From Valencia hispanica (Eukaryota; Chordata; Actinopteri; Cyprinodontiformes; Valenciidae): a DNA stretch of 64,000 nt. The first letter of the stretch is position 1. Each line of letters starts with the position of its first letter. Location: assembly GCA_963556495.2 (NCBI GenBank), contig OY747702.1:9803193-9867192 (forward strand), in the 5' to 3' direction. The notes beneath the pieces are model-generated. The model was not told the DNA's origin and made no database searches. It was given only the letters and a program-made list of their open reading frames with translations. Made by a program: the position numbers and the translations under genes. Below are positions 23,801 through 34,560 of this stretch, one piece after another.

Positions 23801-24113
23801 TACCGTGTGCTTGATTTTAAAGTTCAATACTGCAGGTATTAGTTTCATTTGCCTTCATCTATTCTATTTATAAAAATAACTCATTAAAGCAGCATTCCGC
23901 AACTTTTACACCGTAATATAATATTTTAAAAAAAAGTTATGGTGGAATTTTATCATCTATTATGTTCATTTTTATAGTTATCACCACCTTACAGGGGTCC
24001 TTGGCTTTTTTCTGCACTATAGAACTTTTGAGCGGCGGCCCGTCGCCGGAAGTACCGACTGAGTTCTGCTTTACGGCAGAGTCATACAGCCTCGCTGTTT
24101 AGAGACTTTAGAG

Positions 24114-24215
24114 ATGGCTGATCCACCAAAGAGACCAAGAAATCCCATATCAGAAGAAGCTAGAAAAAGTGAACGTGATAGAGAGAGAGAGCAAAGAGAG
24201 CAAAGACCAGAGTAA
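24114..24215 (+). pseudogene. 33-codon N-terminal fragment of a DNA-transposon protein
   Basis: The frame starts MADPPKRPRNPISEEARKSE and then becomes an Arg/Glu/Gln run before a stop. Proteins beginning MADPPKRPR with a following charged helix are found at the N-terminus of fish transposon-encoded proteins; that link is from memory and not checked. The frame ends where the inverted-repeat arm begins, so only the first exon or so was captured in this non-autonomous element. Confidence 0.4.
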
Positions 24216-24336
24216 ATATTGGGCCGGTCTTGTGAGAAAATCTGTTCCCCTGAAATATTCTGTTTCCCTTGTGTCGGGAGCTTCAGATCTTGTTCATTTC
24301 ATTTCATTTATTTCTCGGTAAAATGATGATGGGTAG

Positions 24337-24885
24337 TGTCGGCTTCTTTTTTAATGTGCTCTGGAACTCTTTTTTTTTTTACTCAGAGAGGTGGGGGCGC
24401 CGAACTCCAAAACCCCAGCAGGAACTGTTTCAAAATAAGACCCAGAACTGAGAGACAGAGAGTAAAACAACACACACAAACAGATATCTGTTTCACAAAG
24501 GACGCACCTGCAGATGGGAGCCAGACAAAATCTGACTCCCTTTTCTACAAGGGTGTACCATTTTTATTTCCAAAAGAACAAAGAACATATCACATGACTC
24601 CTCTCTCCTCCTTCTACATCTTGACAGGTCATTTATTTTCTCCAGGTCTCCTGACCGTACCAGGAACTAGAGTTATAACTGATCCTCCCTGCTTTCAGTT
24701 CATATCTTTACTCAAGAGTTTGTTTACTTAAAACCTTAAACCCTATAAAATACTGGTAACAGAGTCATGTTTTACTACCCTGAATAATATAAACAGGCCT
24801 ATTACTTCTAAAGCTTAAAAAAAGATATAATTAAAACATATGTACTGCATAATAAAAAATAGCCCCAAAAAAGTAGAATACAACA
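24337..24885 (-). mobile_element. Solo LTR related to the retrovirus at 57.9-62.9 kb
   Basis: The sequence starts TGTCGGCTTC and ends TACAACA on the plus strand, like the 3' LTR at 57909-58462, and matches it closely throughout except for the first 50 bp. It is flanked by the 4-bp duplication GTAG (24333-24336 and 24886-24889). It keeps the polyadenylation signal (TTTATT at 24563-24568, AATAAA on the minus strand). It lacks the 13 bp holding the TATA box in the 57.9-kb LTR. With no internal region present, it formed by recombination between two LTRs. Confidence 0.9.
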
Positions 24886-25438
24886 GTAGTCATGTTCAAG
24901 TTGTTACTTTATTGAGCTTTCATTAGGCTAAATAAATTAATAAAAATGAACATGGTTTTATGGTTTTACTTTTTCAACAGTTTCGTCTTTTATCACTAAG
25001 AGAATCGAAGCCTGAGTAATCTTCCCTAAAACCTGACGGATATCAAACACCGTTTTCATTCATATTGTGTTTATTTATATGTTTATTGTGTTGTTTGCTT
25101 TATCCCCAATATTAAGGATGGAAGTTCACTCTGCTGGACACGAAAACTTAGGCTTCCTGAAAAGATGAGTGTAGGCTTGTAATTGTAGTAACTGCTTTTT
25201 ATTCATTTATTTAGCCTAATGAAAGCTCAATAAAGTAACAACTTGAACATGACTACCTATCATCATTTTACCGAGAAATAAATGAAATGAAATGAACAAG
25301 ATCTGAAGCTCCCGACACAAGGGAAACAGAATATTACAGGGGAACAGATTTTCTCACAACATTCCTCATTGGAGAGTTCTTTTGGAACAAACGTCATGTA
25401 CTACGGACGTCGAGTTAGCCGTGCTGCTAATGGATAGG

Positions 25439-27010
25439 TACAGTGGCTTGCAAACGTATCCTGTCCCCTTGAACTTTTCCACATTTTGTCACATTACAGC
25501 CACAAACATGAATCAATTTTATTGGAATTCCACGTGAAAGACCAATACAAAGTGGTGTACACGTGAGAAGTGGAACGAAAATCATACATGATTCCAAACA
25601 TTTTTTACAATTAAATAACTGAAAAGTGGGGTGTGTGTAATCATTCAGCCCCCTGAGTCAATACTTTGTAGAACCACCTTTTGCTGCACTTCCAGCTGCC
25701 AGTCTTTTAGGGTATGTCTCTACCAGCTTTGCACATCTAAAGACTGAAATTCTTGCCCATTCTTCTTTGTAAAACAGCTCCAGCTCAGTCAGATTAGATG
25801 GACAGCGTTTGTGAACAGCAGTTTTCAGATCTTCCCACAGATTCTCGATTGAATTTAGATCTGGACTTTGACTGGGCCATTCTAACACATGGATATGTTT
25901 TGTTTTAAACCATTCCATTGTTGCCCTGGCTTTATGTTTAGGGTCGTTGTCCTGCTGGAAGGTGAACCTCCGCCCCAGTCTCAAGTCTTTTGCAGACTCC
26001 AAGAGGTTTTCTTCCAAGATTGCCCTGTATTTGGCTCCATCCATCTTCCCATCAACTCTGACCAGCTTCCCTGTCCCTGCTGAAGAGAAGCACCCCCAGA
26101 GCATGATGCTGCCACCACCATATATGACAGTGGGGATGGTGTGTTCAGAGTGATGTGCAGTGTTAGTTTTCCATTTTGGTCTCATCTGACCAGAGCACCT
26201 TCTTCCACATGTTTGCTGTGTCCCCCACATGGCTTGTGGCAAACTGCAAACGGGACTTCTTATGGTTTTCCTTTAACAATGGCTTTCTTCTTGCCACTCT
26301 TCCATAAAGGCAAACTTTGTGCAGTGCACCACTAATAGTTGTCCTATGGACAGATTCCCCCACCTGAGCTGTTGATCTCTGCAGGCCATCCAGAGTCACC
26401 ATGGGCCTCTTGGCTGCATTTCTGATCAGCGCTCTCCTTGTTCGGCCTGTGAGTTTAGGTGGACGGCCTTGTCTTGGTAGGTTTACAGTTGTGCCATACT
26501 CCTTCCATTTCTGAATGATCGCTTGAACAGCGCTCCGTGGGATGTTCAAGGCTTGGGAAATATTTTTGTAGCCTAAGCCTGCTTTAAATTTCTCAATAAC
26601 TTTATCCCTGACCTGTCTGGTGTGTTCTTTGGACTTCATGGTGTTGTTGCTCCCAACATTCTCTTAGACAACCTCTGAGGTCGTCACAGGGCAGCTGTAT
26701 TTGTACTGACATTAGATTACACACAGGTGCACTCTATTTAGTCATTAGCACTCATCAGACAATGTCTATGGGCAACTGACTGCACTCAGACCAAAGGGGG
26801 CTGAATAATTACGCACACCCCACTTTTCCGTTATTTATTTGTAAAAAATGTTTGGAATCATGTATGATTTTTGTTCCACTTCTCACGTGTACACCACTTT
26901 GTTTTGGTCTTTCACGTGGAATTCCAATAATATTGATTCATGTTTGTGGCTGTAATGTGACAAAATGTGGAAAAGTTCAAGGGGGCCGAATACTTTTGCA
27001 AGCCACTGTA
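25439..27010 (-). mobile_element. Tc1-like transposon with broken transposase
   Basis: The ends are inverted copies (TACAGTGGCTTGCAAACGTA on the left; the right end reads CTTTTGCAAGCCACTGTA). The inverted repeats extend well over 100 bp through CCTTGAACTTTTCCACATTT. TA dinucleotides flank both ends, as expected for Tc1/mariner insertion. Total length is 1572 bp, normal for an autonomous Tc1 element. The transposase lies on the minus strand. Confidence 0.9.
25658..26639 (-). pseudogene. Tc1-family DD34E transposase, frameshifted
   Basis: The first part (26639-26163) carries the paired helix-turn-helix: KSKEHTRQVRDKVIEKFKAG, NIPRSAVQAIIQKW, then the GRPPKLT hook between the two halves. It ends at VLWSDETKMEN, which holds the first catalytic Asp. 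The second part (26242-25658, another frame) carries TIPTVIYGGGSIMLWGCFS, FQQDNDPKHKA with the second Asp and SPDLNSIENLWEDLK with the catalytic Glu. The frames overlap at 26163-26242, so a small indel near 26170 separates the first Asp from the rest. The ATG at 26639 is the natural start, giving nearly the full family length. The enzyme would cut and paste the element at TA sites and is inactive here. Confidence 0.9.
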
Positions 27011-28254
27011 AGGCATGATGTTGTTATACAGTCCTGAGAAAGCTATTTATTCAATGTGTGGAGGTGGATGAACATAGTTTGCACGGTATGCCTTACAGTA
27101 GTAATGTGAATTACACAACCGAATCGATCTCCGTTAGCCATCTAGAGGCTAATGTGATGCTAACGTGTAAGACTCGGTTCTGTAGATAAAGCTGCAAACT
27201 CTGTTGTAGTCGCTGTATTTCAGTATATAAATCAAACTTTTTTCTTTTGGTTTTGTCAAGCTAGTGATTTATATTTTTATCATTTGATTTGTTCCTAAAA
27301 ACAGCTGAAGATGTAGGCTGATTCTAGTGTCGGGAGGTGTTTGCTAGACGTTCTCTGTATCTAATCCCACCTCGTCGCTCATCTTCACTGATTGTTACAG
27401 TTGAATTGCGAACTGAAACGGCGCTTGTTTGTTGTTTGGGCAAGCGATTTGGAGGTGTGGTGTTGAAGCAGGACCAAGATGCAGACAACAACTCAGGCGG
27501 ATTTTGGGGACGAGAGGTTCAAATGAAAACAAAGTGGAAACTTCTAGGTTAAGCAAGTGAAGAGAAGGACATGGAAGCAGGATAAGCACTTAATGGGAAT
27601 CAACAAGCCTAAATACTGAGGAGTGAAGAGTGACAATGAAACCAGGTGAAACTAACCAGAGGAATGCAGAACAACTGGGGGAAGGTGCTGATCAAGAGGA
27701 ACTGAAGAAAGGAGCCTAATAAACACAGAAAGAAAACAGAATGAGCTGAACGTAAAACTATGATTCAAAAAGGGGAAATGCTCAACTCTAACAAGGGTGT
27801 AAAAACAAATACACAGAGACTAGAGCAGTAGAAAAATTGTAAATTTATTGAATATGGCAAGAACTAATAACATTATTAGGACCCATTTGGACTGGATTCT
27901 TCAATTGGTTGCAAAATCCAGAGCCAAATTGAACTAACTGCCTTTAAAAGTCACCTAATTTGTACAGTTAAGTCCCTTTTCAGAAAGGATATGAGAGTAA
28001 TTTCTCAAAAGATAATAACGCTGTTTTGTTTGTAACATTAAACAGTTTTGTTTACAGAATATGGCAAAACTACCCAGACATAACCATCTACCTAAACAGG
28101 TAGGCTCGGCCAAGCCACTGTTGAAAGATTGTTGCAGGAAATAACAGATAGTAAACATAGAAGAAAATGCTCTAGAAAGATTAGAACACAATTACACCTT
28201 CTGGTTTACAGCGGAAAAAACAGAGAACAGATGCCACAAATCACCCTGAACACC
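27011..28254. other. No gene recognised
   Basis: At about 27440-27800 the purine-rich sequence (GGTGTTGAAGCAGGACCAAG onward) resembles non-autonomous fish elements of the kind also seen near 60.2-60.5 kb and, inverted, near 19.7-20.0 kb. Ends and duplications were not identified. The rest is AT-rich. Confidence 0.35.
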
Positions 28255-28530
28255 ACAAATCTACTGTGAAACACAACCATAGCACCAGCATGCTGTAGAT
28301 CTCTGACGTGGCAGAGAAACAGGTCAAAATGATGTTAAGATGGATGAACCTGGACAATGTTGCAAACCTGTTAGAGGCTGCAAGTGACTTAAGATTGGAG
28401 GGGTGGTTCATCTTCCACCCAGACAACCATGAACATCCAGCAAGTCCTACCATGGAATGGTCTAGATCAAAGCATATTTATGTGCTAGAGTGGCCCAGAA
28501 ATCCAACTGAGAATTTGTAGCATGATTTGA
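28255..28530 (+). pseudogene. Tc1-like transposase fragment
   Basis: A 70-codon frame at 28308-28520 reads LLEAASDLRLEGWFIFHPDN then TMEWSRSKHIYVLEWPRNP. It parallels the 25.4-kb transposase (LLESAKDLRLGRRFTFQQDN, TMEWFKTKHIHVLEWPSQSP) and so spans the second catalytic Asp. The QQDND core has become HPDNH. The frame stops before the catalytic Glu. No inverted repeats were found around it. Confidence 0.7.
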
Positions 28531-28596
28531 AAATTCACGTTCACATATGCTCCCTGGCTTGCAAGGCGCGGCCCTTTTTAAATTTATTTTCTTTTA

Positions 28597-29229
28597 AGCC
28601 TAGTTTATGCTTCTCCGTCAGCAAGTTTACACACACACGTATTGAAGGAGACGTTTTCCTTTTATACTTCTCTATTGGTGTGTGAGTGTTGCAAATCAAT
28701 TCTCCACCAGGACAGCAGGGGTTGCCAACCTTTTCTGGCAGGTCTGCCTACCATTGCAGTGACTTCTCTGGTATCTGGTTTACTTCAGCTTGTAAACGCA
28801 CTTTCACTCCAGGAGCAATGGCCGACAGAGAGCGAGTTTTGATTGAGCTGAAAAGCTTTTTACTAGAAGTGCAGCTCATTGAATACTTTAAAAATACATG
28901 GAAACAAACAAACAAACAAAAACAGTGTTCAGTTTTGTTGTTCTCTTCACCTCCTGGTGTTCAAAATCGGCAAAATATCAGACAGTATTGGATAAACTGG
29001 CCTTGCAATATAAAACATCTATTGCCGAAAAGCTGCATTGACTACTAATTACATCGACTATAGAGCACCGTTGTGGTGGAATGATCTGGGACTGATGTTG
29101 GGCGTTTGATGGATAGTTAAAAAATTGGGCTCTACTCCGTCCGTATTTGCGTCCCGGTCAGAGAGCCCTTGCGTTGATGGACAATGCGTTTCTCCGCACC
29201 TTTGCAGACGGAGAAGTATAAACTAGGCT
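28597..29229. mobile_element. Harbinger-type MITE with TTA target duplication
   Basis: Inverted termini: AGCCTAGTTTATGCTTCTCC on the left and, read inward from the right, AGCCTAGTTTATACTTCTCC. TTA flanks both ends (28594-28596 and 29230-29232). A 3-bp TTA duplication is the mark of PIF/Harbinger insertion. Inside, near 28818, a frame starts MADRERVLIELKSFLLEVQL and then decays. It resembles the N-terminus of Harbinger-encoded proteins in fish, which would make this a deletion derivative of an autonomous element. Confidence 0.75.
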
Positions 29230-29232
29230 TTA

Positions 29233-30483
29233 AATGTGCAGATCTTAATCTCCCAAATCCTAGTACCCTTCCTGAAATCAGCTGGAAAGCCGTTGGTTTT
29301 AGGGAATATAGAAGAGAGCTGTTGTACTGTAGTCTGATTTATTTCATTCAGAGCCAGCTACACCACACAGTGGCACGTCGTGTTTCTATTTAACAGTAGT
29401 TATTGAAGATTTAAAGTCAGGGTCAGAGACAACCCGACCAACCTTCTCTATTGTTCTATCTTTGTAGTCTGGATTGGATTGTACATTTCAGAATGAACCT
29501 ACTTCCGATTTTAAACGTCTTAGGATGTGATGGATCAACATTTTAATAGAATTATTCCAGAACTGGAAGGGGTCAAATCCTCAGGGCTTCCTCTGCCTCA
29601 AAGATGATTTCATTTATTTATTTATTTTTTGTATAATCATAAACTAGGAAAGAGTTGGCCCTCTTTTTGAGAGTTAATTATTTTCTTCTTTTTTTAATCC
29701 ATATGGCTTTTGCATTTGTGGAGGTCTCTAAATTAAATGACATAATTTTCTCTCCGAGCAATATTCAAGAAGCAGAACAGCCGCGCTGTTCAATCTTCAA
29801 ACGAAAATTACTCATTAAGATGTAAATCAGCTCTCATTGGTATAAAATTCAATCTTGTTGTTGCTGTTTAACAGTATCCAATTGAAACAGTACAATATGT
29901 TCAAACATCACCCAAAAAAACCCCAATAACTTTTAGTGATGAGTCAGTAATCTGTGCTGTATGTGTAGAGAAGAAAGTGAATAGAATTAATTCTGCGTAC
30001 AATACAGAGAGGAAAATTTACAGATGCCTCAGTAAACGGACCATGGAGCTGAGATCTGGGCGAGCGATGTGTTTAACAAATGATAATTACAGGTATAAGT
30101 CATGCTAATAGTCTTTGTAGGCTGAAATCCAATCGAAATGCTGTGTTCCACTTTAATCAATGGCTTCCAGCTTATCAGCGCTAAGAGGAAGCTGGGAACA
30201 CCTGCTTTCAGTGATAACAGCGGGTGGAGGAAGTGATACGGATAGAGTCTGTTTCAAAAGAGCATCAATTCCCATTGTAAAAGCATGACAAGCTGCCTCT
30301 AGTTCAGTTAATGCTCAGTCTTTGTACTATGGCTGTGACAGACAGGAAAGATTCTATATTTCCATGTTTCCATTTTAACATTCATAGGAATAAGTTTTTT
30401 TTTTCATTTTTCAAACAAAAGTTAACGGAATGATACTTATGAAAGTAAAAATTTTTACATAATGTAATTCTTACACAGTAAAC
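29233..30483. other. No gene recognised
   Basis: AT-rich DNA with a (TTTA)n run near 29608-29628. No family motif was seen. Confidence 0.4.
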
Positions 30484-32130
30484 TACACTCAACAAAAATA
30501 TAAACGCAACACCTTTGTTTCTGCTCCCATTTTTCATGAGATGGACTTAAAGATCTAAAATTCATTCCAGATACACAATATTACCATTTCTCTCAAACAT
30601 TGTTCACAAATCAGTCTAAATGTGTGATAGTGAGCACTTCTGCTTTGCTGAGATAATCCATCCCACCTCCCAGGTGTGCCACATCAAGATGCTGATCTGA
30701 CATCATGATTAGTGCACAGGTGTACCTTATACTGCCCACAATAAAAGGCCACCCTGGAATGTGCAGTTTTGTCTCACAGCAAAATGCCACAGATGCCACA
30801 AGCATTGAGGGAGCGTGCAATTGGCATGCTGACAGCAGGAATGTCAACCAGATCTGTTGCTCGTGCATTGAATGTTCATTTCTCCACCATAAGCCGTCTC
30901 CAAAGGCGTTTCAGAGAATATGGCAGTACATCCAACCGGCCTCACAACCGCAGAGCACGTGTAACCACACCAGCCCAGGACATCCACATCCAGCAGGTTC
31001 ACCTCCAAGATCGTCTGAGACCAGCCACTCAGACAGCTGCTGAAACAATTGGTTTGCATAACCAAACAATTTCTGCACAAACTGTCAGAAACCGTCTCAG
31101 GGAAGCTCAACTGCATGCTCGACGTCCTCATCGTGGTCTTGACCTGACTCCAGCTCGTCGCCGTAACAGACTTGAGTGGGCAAATGCTCACATTCGATGG
31201 CGTCTGGCACGTTAGAGAGGTGTTCTCTTCACGGATGAATCTCGGTTTACATTGTTCAGGGCAGATGGCAGACAGCGTGTGTGGCGTCGTGTGGGTGAGC
31301 GCTTTGCTGATGTCAATGTTGTGGATCGAGTGGCCCATGGTGGTGGTGGGGTTATGGTATGGGCAGGCATCTGTTATAGACGAAGAACACAGGTGTATTT
31401 TATTGATGGCATTTTGAATGCACAGAGATACCGTGATGAGATCCTGAGGCCCATTGTTGTGCCATACATCCATGAACATCACCTCATGTTGAAACATGAG
31501 GTGATGTTCATAATAATGCACGGCCCCATGTTGCAAAGATCTGTACACAATTCTTGGAAGCTGAAAATGTCCCAGTTCTTGCGTGGCCAGCATACTCACC
31601 GGACATGTCACCCATTGAGCATGTTTGGGATGTGCTTGACCGGCGTATACGACAGCGTGTACCAGTTCCCACTAATATCCAACAACTTCGCACAGCCATT
31701 GAAGAGGAGTGGACCAACATTCCACAGGCCACAATTGACAATCTGATAAACTCCATTCGAAGAAGATGTGTTGCACTGCATGAGGCAAATGGTGGTCACA
31801 CCAGATACTGACCGGTTCTGAGTCCCCAGACCCAATAAAGCAAAAAACTGCACATTCCAGGGTGGCCTTTTATTGTGAGCAGTATAAGGTACACCTGTGC
31901 ACTAATCATTATGTCAGATCAGCATCTTTATGTGACACACCTGTGAGGTGGGATGGATTATCTCAGCAAAGCAGAAGTGCTCACTATCACACATTTAGAC
32001 TGATTTGAGAACAATGTTTGAGAGAAATGGTAATATTGTGTATCTGGAAGGAATTTTAGATCTTTAAGTCCATCTCATGAAAAATGGGAGCAGAAACAAA
32101 GGTGTTGCATTTATATTTTTGTTGAGTGTA
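30484..32130 (+). mobile_element. Tc1-like transposon with long inverted repeats
   Basis: The two ends are inverted copies over roughly 260 bp, starting CACTCAACAAAAATATAAAC on the left. Inside, each repeat holds a second conserved block (CCCATTTTTCATGAGATGG and its complement), an IR/DR layout. TA flanks both ends (30484-30485 and 32129-32130). The total is 1647 bp. The transposase on the plus strand is broken. Confidence 0.92.
30784..31811 (+). pseudogene. Tc1-family transposase, three lesions
   Basis: The first part (30784-31215) has the DNA-binding region: LRERAIGMLTAGMSTRSVAR, ALNVHFSTISRLQRRFREYG, then HNRRARVTTPAQD and TISAQTVRNRLREAQLHA. It stops at TAG (31213-31215), just before VLFTDESRFTLF with the first catalytic Asp, which reads on in the frame from 31252. 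The second Asp block is lost: a 19-bp inverted duplication (31472-31511) replaces it. The last part (31554-31811, another frame) has ENVPVLAWPAYSPDMSPIEH with the catalytic Glu and ends EANGGHTRY. The copy is therefore disabled at the stop, at the second Asp and by a frameshift. Confidence 0.92.
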
Positions 32131-32534
32131 TTTGAAGGTGTGGTACATTCTGATCATGCAGACATTCCATCAACGCAGATCTCACTGCTTGTCTTCCTGC
32201 ATTTCTCCCTCATCAGCCTGATGTGGATGAAAGGAGCCGCATGGTGATTTGCATCATTGCTAGAGTCCAGCCTTCTAATAGTAATCTTATGCTTTCCTTT
32301 TTTGCCTCTCCATTTGGGAAAGTAAGAACTGGATTCCCTCTGATACGATTGGATCTCTCACGCCACTACCTCCTCTATTACCTGGAAACCCACCTGCTTC
32401 CTACGTTCTTCTCTGCAGCTGAGCTTCAACACACCTGAATCATATGTTATAATATAATTATATATTAAGTTCATTAGCAGGACTCTGTAGAACTGGACTG
32501 GATGCTGAGGACATAATTTAGCCACTTCATTCAG
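32131..32534. other. No gene recognised
   Basis: A 71-codon open frame at 32223-32438 (plus) shows no motif I recognise. Confidence 0.35.
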
Positions 32535-32660
32535 GTATGCTGCGATTGACTGGCGACCTGTCCAAGGTGTACCCCGCCTTTCACCCCATGAATGCTAGAG
32601 ATAGGCACCAGCCCCCCTGCATAGGATGGAGGGGTACAGAACATGGATGGATGGATGGAT
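32535..32660 (+). repeat. RTE/Expander-type LINE 3' end with (GGAT)n tail
   Basis: ATTGACTGGCGACCTGTCC, GTGTACCCCGCCTTTCACCC, then ATAGGATGGAGGGGTACAG and an ATGGATGGATGGAT tail. This is the widely dispersed fish repeat with a short tandem tail. No coding part is attached. Confidence 0.6.
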
Positions 32661-32789
32661 TCAGGTATGTTGGAACATGGAGACATCTTAAAGGTGAAGA
32701 ACACCTTGAGGACTGGAGTTTGACACTCCTGCTCCGAAGCATAACTTCCCTCTGGAATAATCAGTCAGAACCTTCTTTGATCCCTAGAA

Positions 32790-33090
32790 CTAGTGTGTCA
32801 GGGGTGTGTGTAGAGTATGGACCCAAACGCAGACGCTGAGGAAGTGCAGCATGTTTATTTAAAGGTGGAGGTGATGATGATGGTGAAGACGCCAGGAACG
32901 GAGATACTGAACATCGGGCAGGAACGGAGAGACAGGAAGACGACACACCATGGAGATAGAGACAACAATAGTATGATCCGGCACTGAGTGAAGGGAAGTG
33001 ATGGGTAATAAAGGCAGGAGGTGAGTAGGATCAGGTGTGAATGATTTGAGACAGGTGCAGACAATGAGGAGTGAATAGGGCAGCGTGACA
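32790..33090. mobile_element. Non-autonomous repeat (GTGTCAGGGGTG ... GCAGCGTGACA)
   Basis: It begins GTGTCAGGGGTGTGTGTAGA followed by GGACCCAAACGCAGACGCTG, and ends near GGGCAGCGTGACATAG. TGTCA at one end and TGACA at the other are short inverted termini. The ACCCAAACGCAGA word recurs in fish interspersed repeats. There is no open frame of interest. Confidence 0.4.
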
Positions 33091-33239
33091 TAGTGCATCT
33101 AGGACAGTAGGTAATGTAGAAAAAAACAAAGGCCTTCTGTGTGTAAAGTTATGATTAGTAATGTACCAGGCAGACTTCAGCAAGCAGCAGATATCAACAG
33201 TACATTCGGATCTTGTCAGATGAATGCCCGGTTTGCTAT

Positions 33240-33540
33240 TGGGCTATCAGAGGTGGCAGGCTCCAGGCTTTGCAGGAAGAAGACACTCTAGACACAGAAG
33301 CTGAGCTAATGTTGTTTGAAGATAAACCGTGATTCCTAAACATTATTTAAGAGTTGGACTAGGAGGGTTGGGAAGGGAATAGCATAATGAAACAGTTTAG
33401 AGTTCACTCTTTCCCTCTATGTTTGGCCAAAAATGTGTTCTATTAAATACTTAAATGCCTAAAGGACTTGGTTCCATCTTTGTTCCTATATTAGACCTAA
33501 TAGACCTATATTAATACCCTGCAATTGTCAATGTAAACAT
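33240..33540 (+). mobile_element. LTR-like sequence related to 1958-2399
   Basis: Shares in the same order TATTTAAG, a CCCTCTATGTTTGGCCA stretch, ATTAAATACTTAAATGCCT and GGACTTGG with the block at 1958-2399. The spacing of a TATA-like box and an ATTAAA-type signal suggests an LTR promoter and poly(A) region. The boundaries could not be fixed and no internal retroviral sequence adjoins it. Confidence 0.4.
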
Positions 33541-33699
33541 CAGTAGTGTCTGTAAATTAATACATAGTTTTATTTTCACTCTGACATTATATCAGGCTAA
33601 ACTTTGTTCTTAAGGTCAGTTAGGATTACCAACAAATATTTTAAATATATGGCTGCATGCTTAGAAATTAATTTGAATTCAATTGAGTTTACATGTATT

Positions 33700-33850
33700 T
33701 ACTGGGTATCCAGAGATGTTTTAGTGTTTTCTTCTCCAAGTTTCTCCCAATAGTTGATGGGATTTTGGGACATTCATCCCAACAAAACTGGATATCGGTC
33801 AGGCTTGTAGGTTAACTTGCTTTCACTTGCCTTTTGAGCTCTGCCCACAA
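33700..33850 (-). pseudogene. Possible Tc1-like transposase fragment
   Basis: GGTCAGGCTTGTAGGTTAAC followed by CTTTTGAGCTCTGCCCACAA resembles the antisense of the transposase segment before the catalytic Glu in salmonid-type Tc1 elements. The resemblance is from memory, short and broken by stops, so this is a weak call. Confidence 0.35.
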
Positions 33851-34560
33851 AATTTCTGTACATGACCTTTCTTGATAGTTCTCACAGAGGTCTCCCACTG
33901 GATAAAACTGGTGATGTTAAAAACACAGTAGTGGTCAGAGACAGCCAAGTCAACAACAGAGGACACACAGGGGGACAGGCCATATGTGATGACCAAGTCC
34001 AGGGTGTGTCCTCTGTTGTGAGTTGGCTTTGTGACATGTTGACTAAACTCCATATAATTCAGAATGTTTAAAAAAAACAATGTTGATGAAGGATCTAAAA
34101 GTTTATCCACATGTAGATTAAAATCACCAGCTAAATGTTGTTTTCAAATGAGTTGTGCAGAATTGATAAAAACTCTGAAATGTTTTGAATAAAAGGTATG
34201 CTCCTTTTTGGAGGCCTATAAGGTGACAAATAAATCTGGAGCTTTAAAAACAGTTGCATTATATTCAAAAGTGCTAAAACGATCAAATAAAGCAGGTTTG
34301 ACAGAAAGCGTTGGTGAACTTAAAGAAAGCAGTACCTTCTCCCCTTTTGCTACTCCTTGTAGAATAAGTGAAGTTAAAATTTGGTGGGGAGGCCTCTATA
34401 AGAACAACAGAGGCATAAAAAAATAAACAATCAAGATTATGGTCTAAAATCAGATAACTGATAATAGTTTTGTTTAGAGGAGAGCAAACATTTAAAATTG
34501 CCCTTAATAGTGACTGGAGATTGTATGATTTAGTGAAAGTGGGACTTTTTGTAACTGTTT
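33823..34560 (-). pseudogene. LINE endonuclease relic, upstream half of an old ORF2
   Basis: Read on the minus strand, 34390-34300 gives IEASPPNFNFTYSTRSSK, an endonuclease N-terminal segment. Near 34125 AGDFNLHVDKLLD holds the GDFN motif. At 34040-33930 FSQHVTKPTHNRGHTLDLVI is followed by VVDLAVSDHYCVF with the SDH catalytic motif. Several stops interrupt it. It lies in the same orientation as the ORF1 relic at 36614-37415. L2 copy 3 occupies the gap between them, so both probably come from one older LINE. Confidence 0.75.

Larger units (their letters stand above)
23887..25365. mobile_element. Long inverted-repeat (foldback) element interrupted by a solo LTR
   Basis: The left arm lies at 24228-24336 plus about 24890-24958. 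Its reverse complement lies at about 25196-25361. The arms are about 170 bp with only scattered mismatches; CGGGAGCTTCAGATCTTGTT, for example, is found inverted on the right. About 240 bp of loop separates them. Upstream of the left arm is a GC-rich segment with a short reading frame (24114-24215), and TTAAAGCAGCATTCCGCAAC at about 23886 resembles the start of fish non-autonomous DNA elements. The outer boundaries are uncertain. A solo LTR sits inside the left arm. Confidence 0.65.

Noticed and set aside
30844..31611. 255-codon minus-strand frame
   Set aside because: Antisense shadow of the Tc1 transposase on the plus strand.
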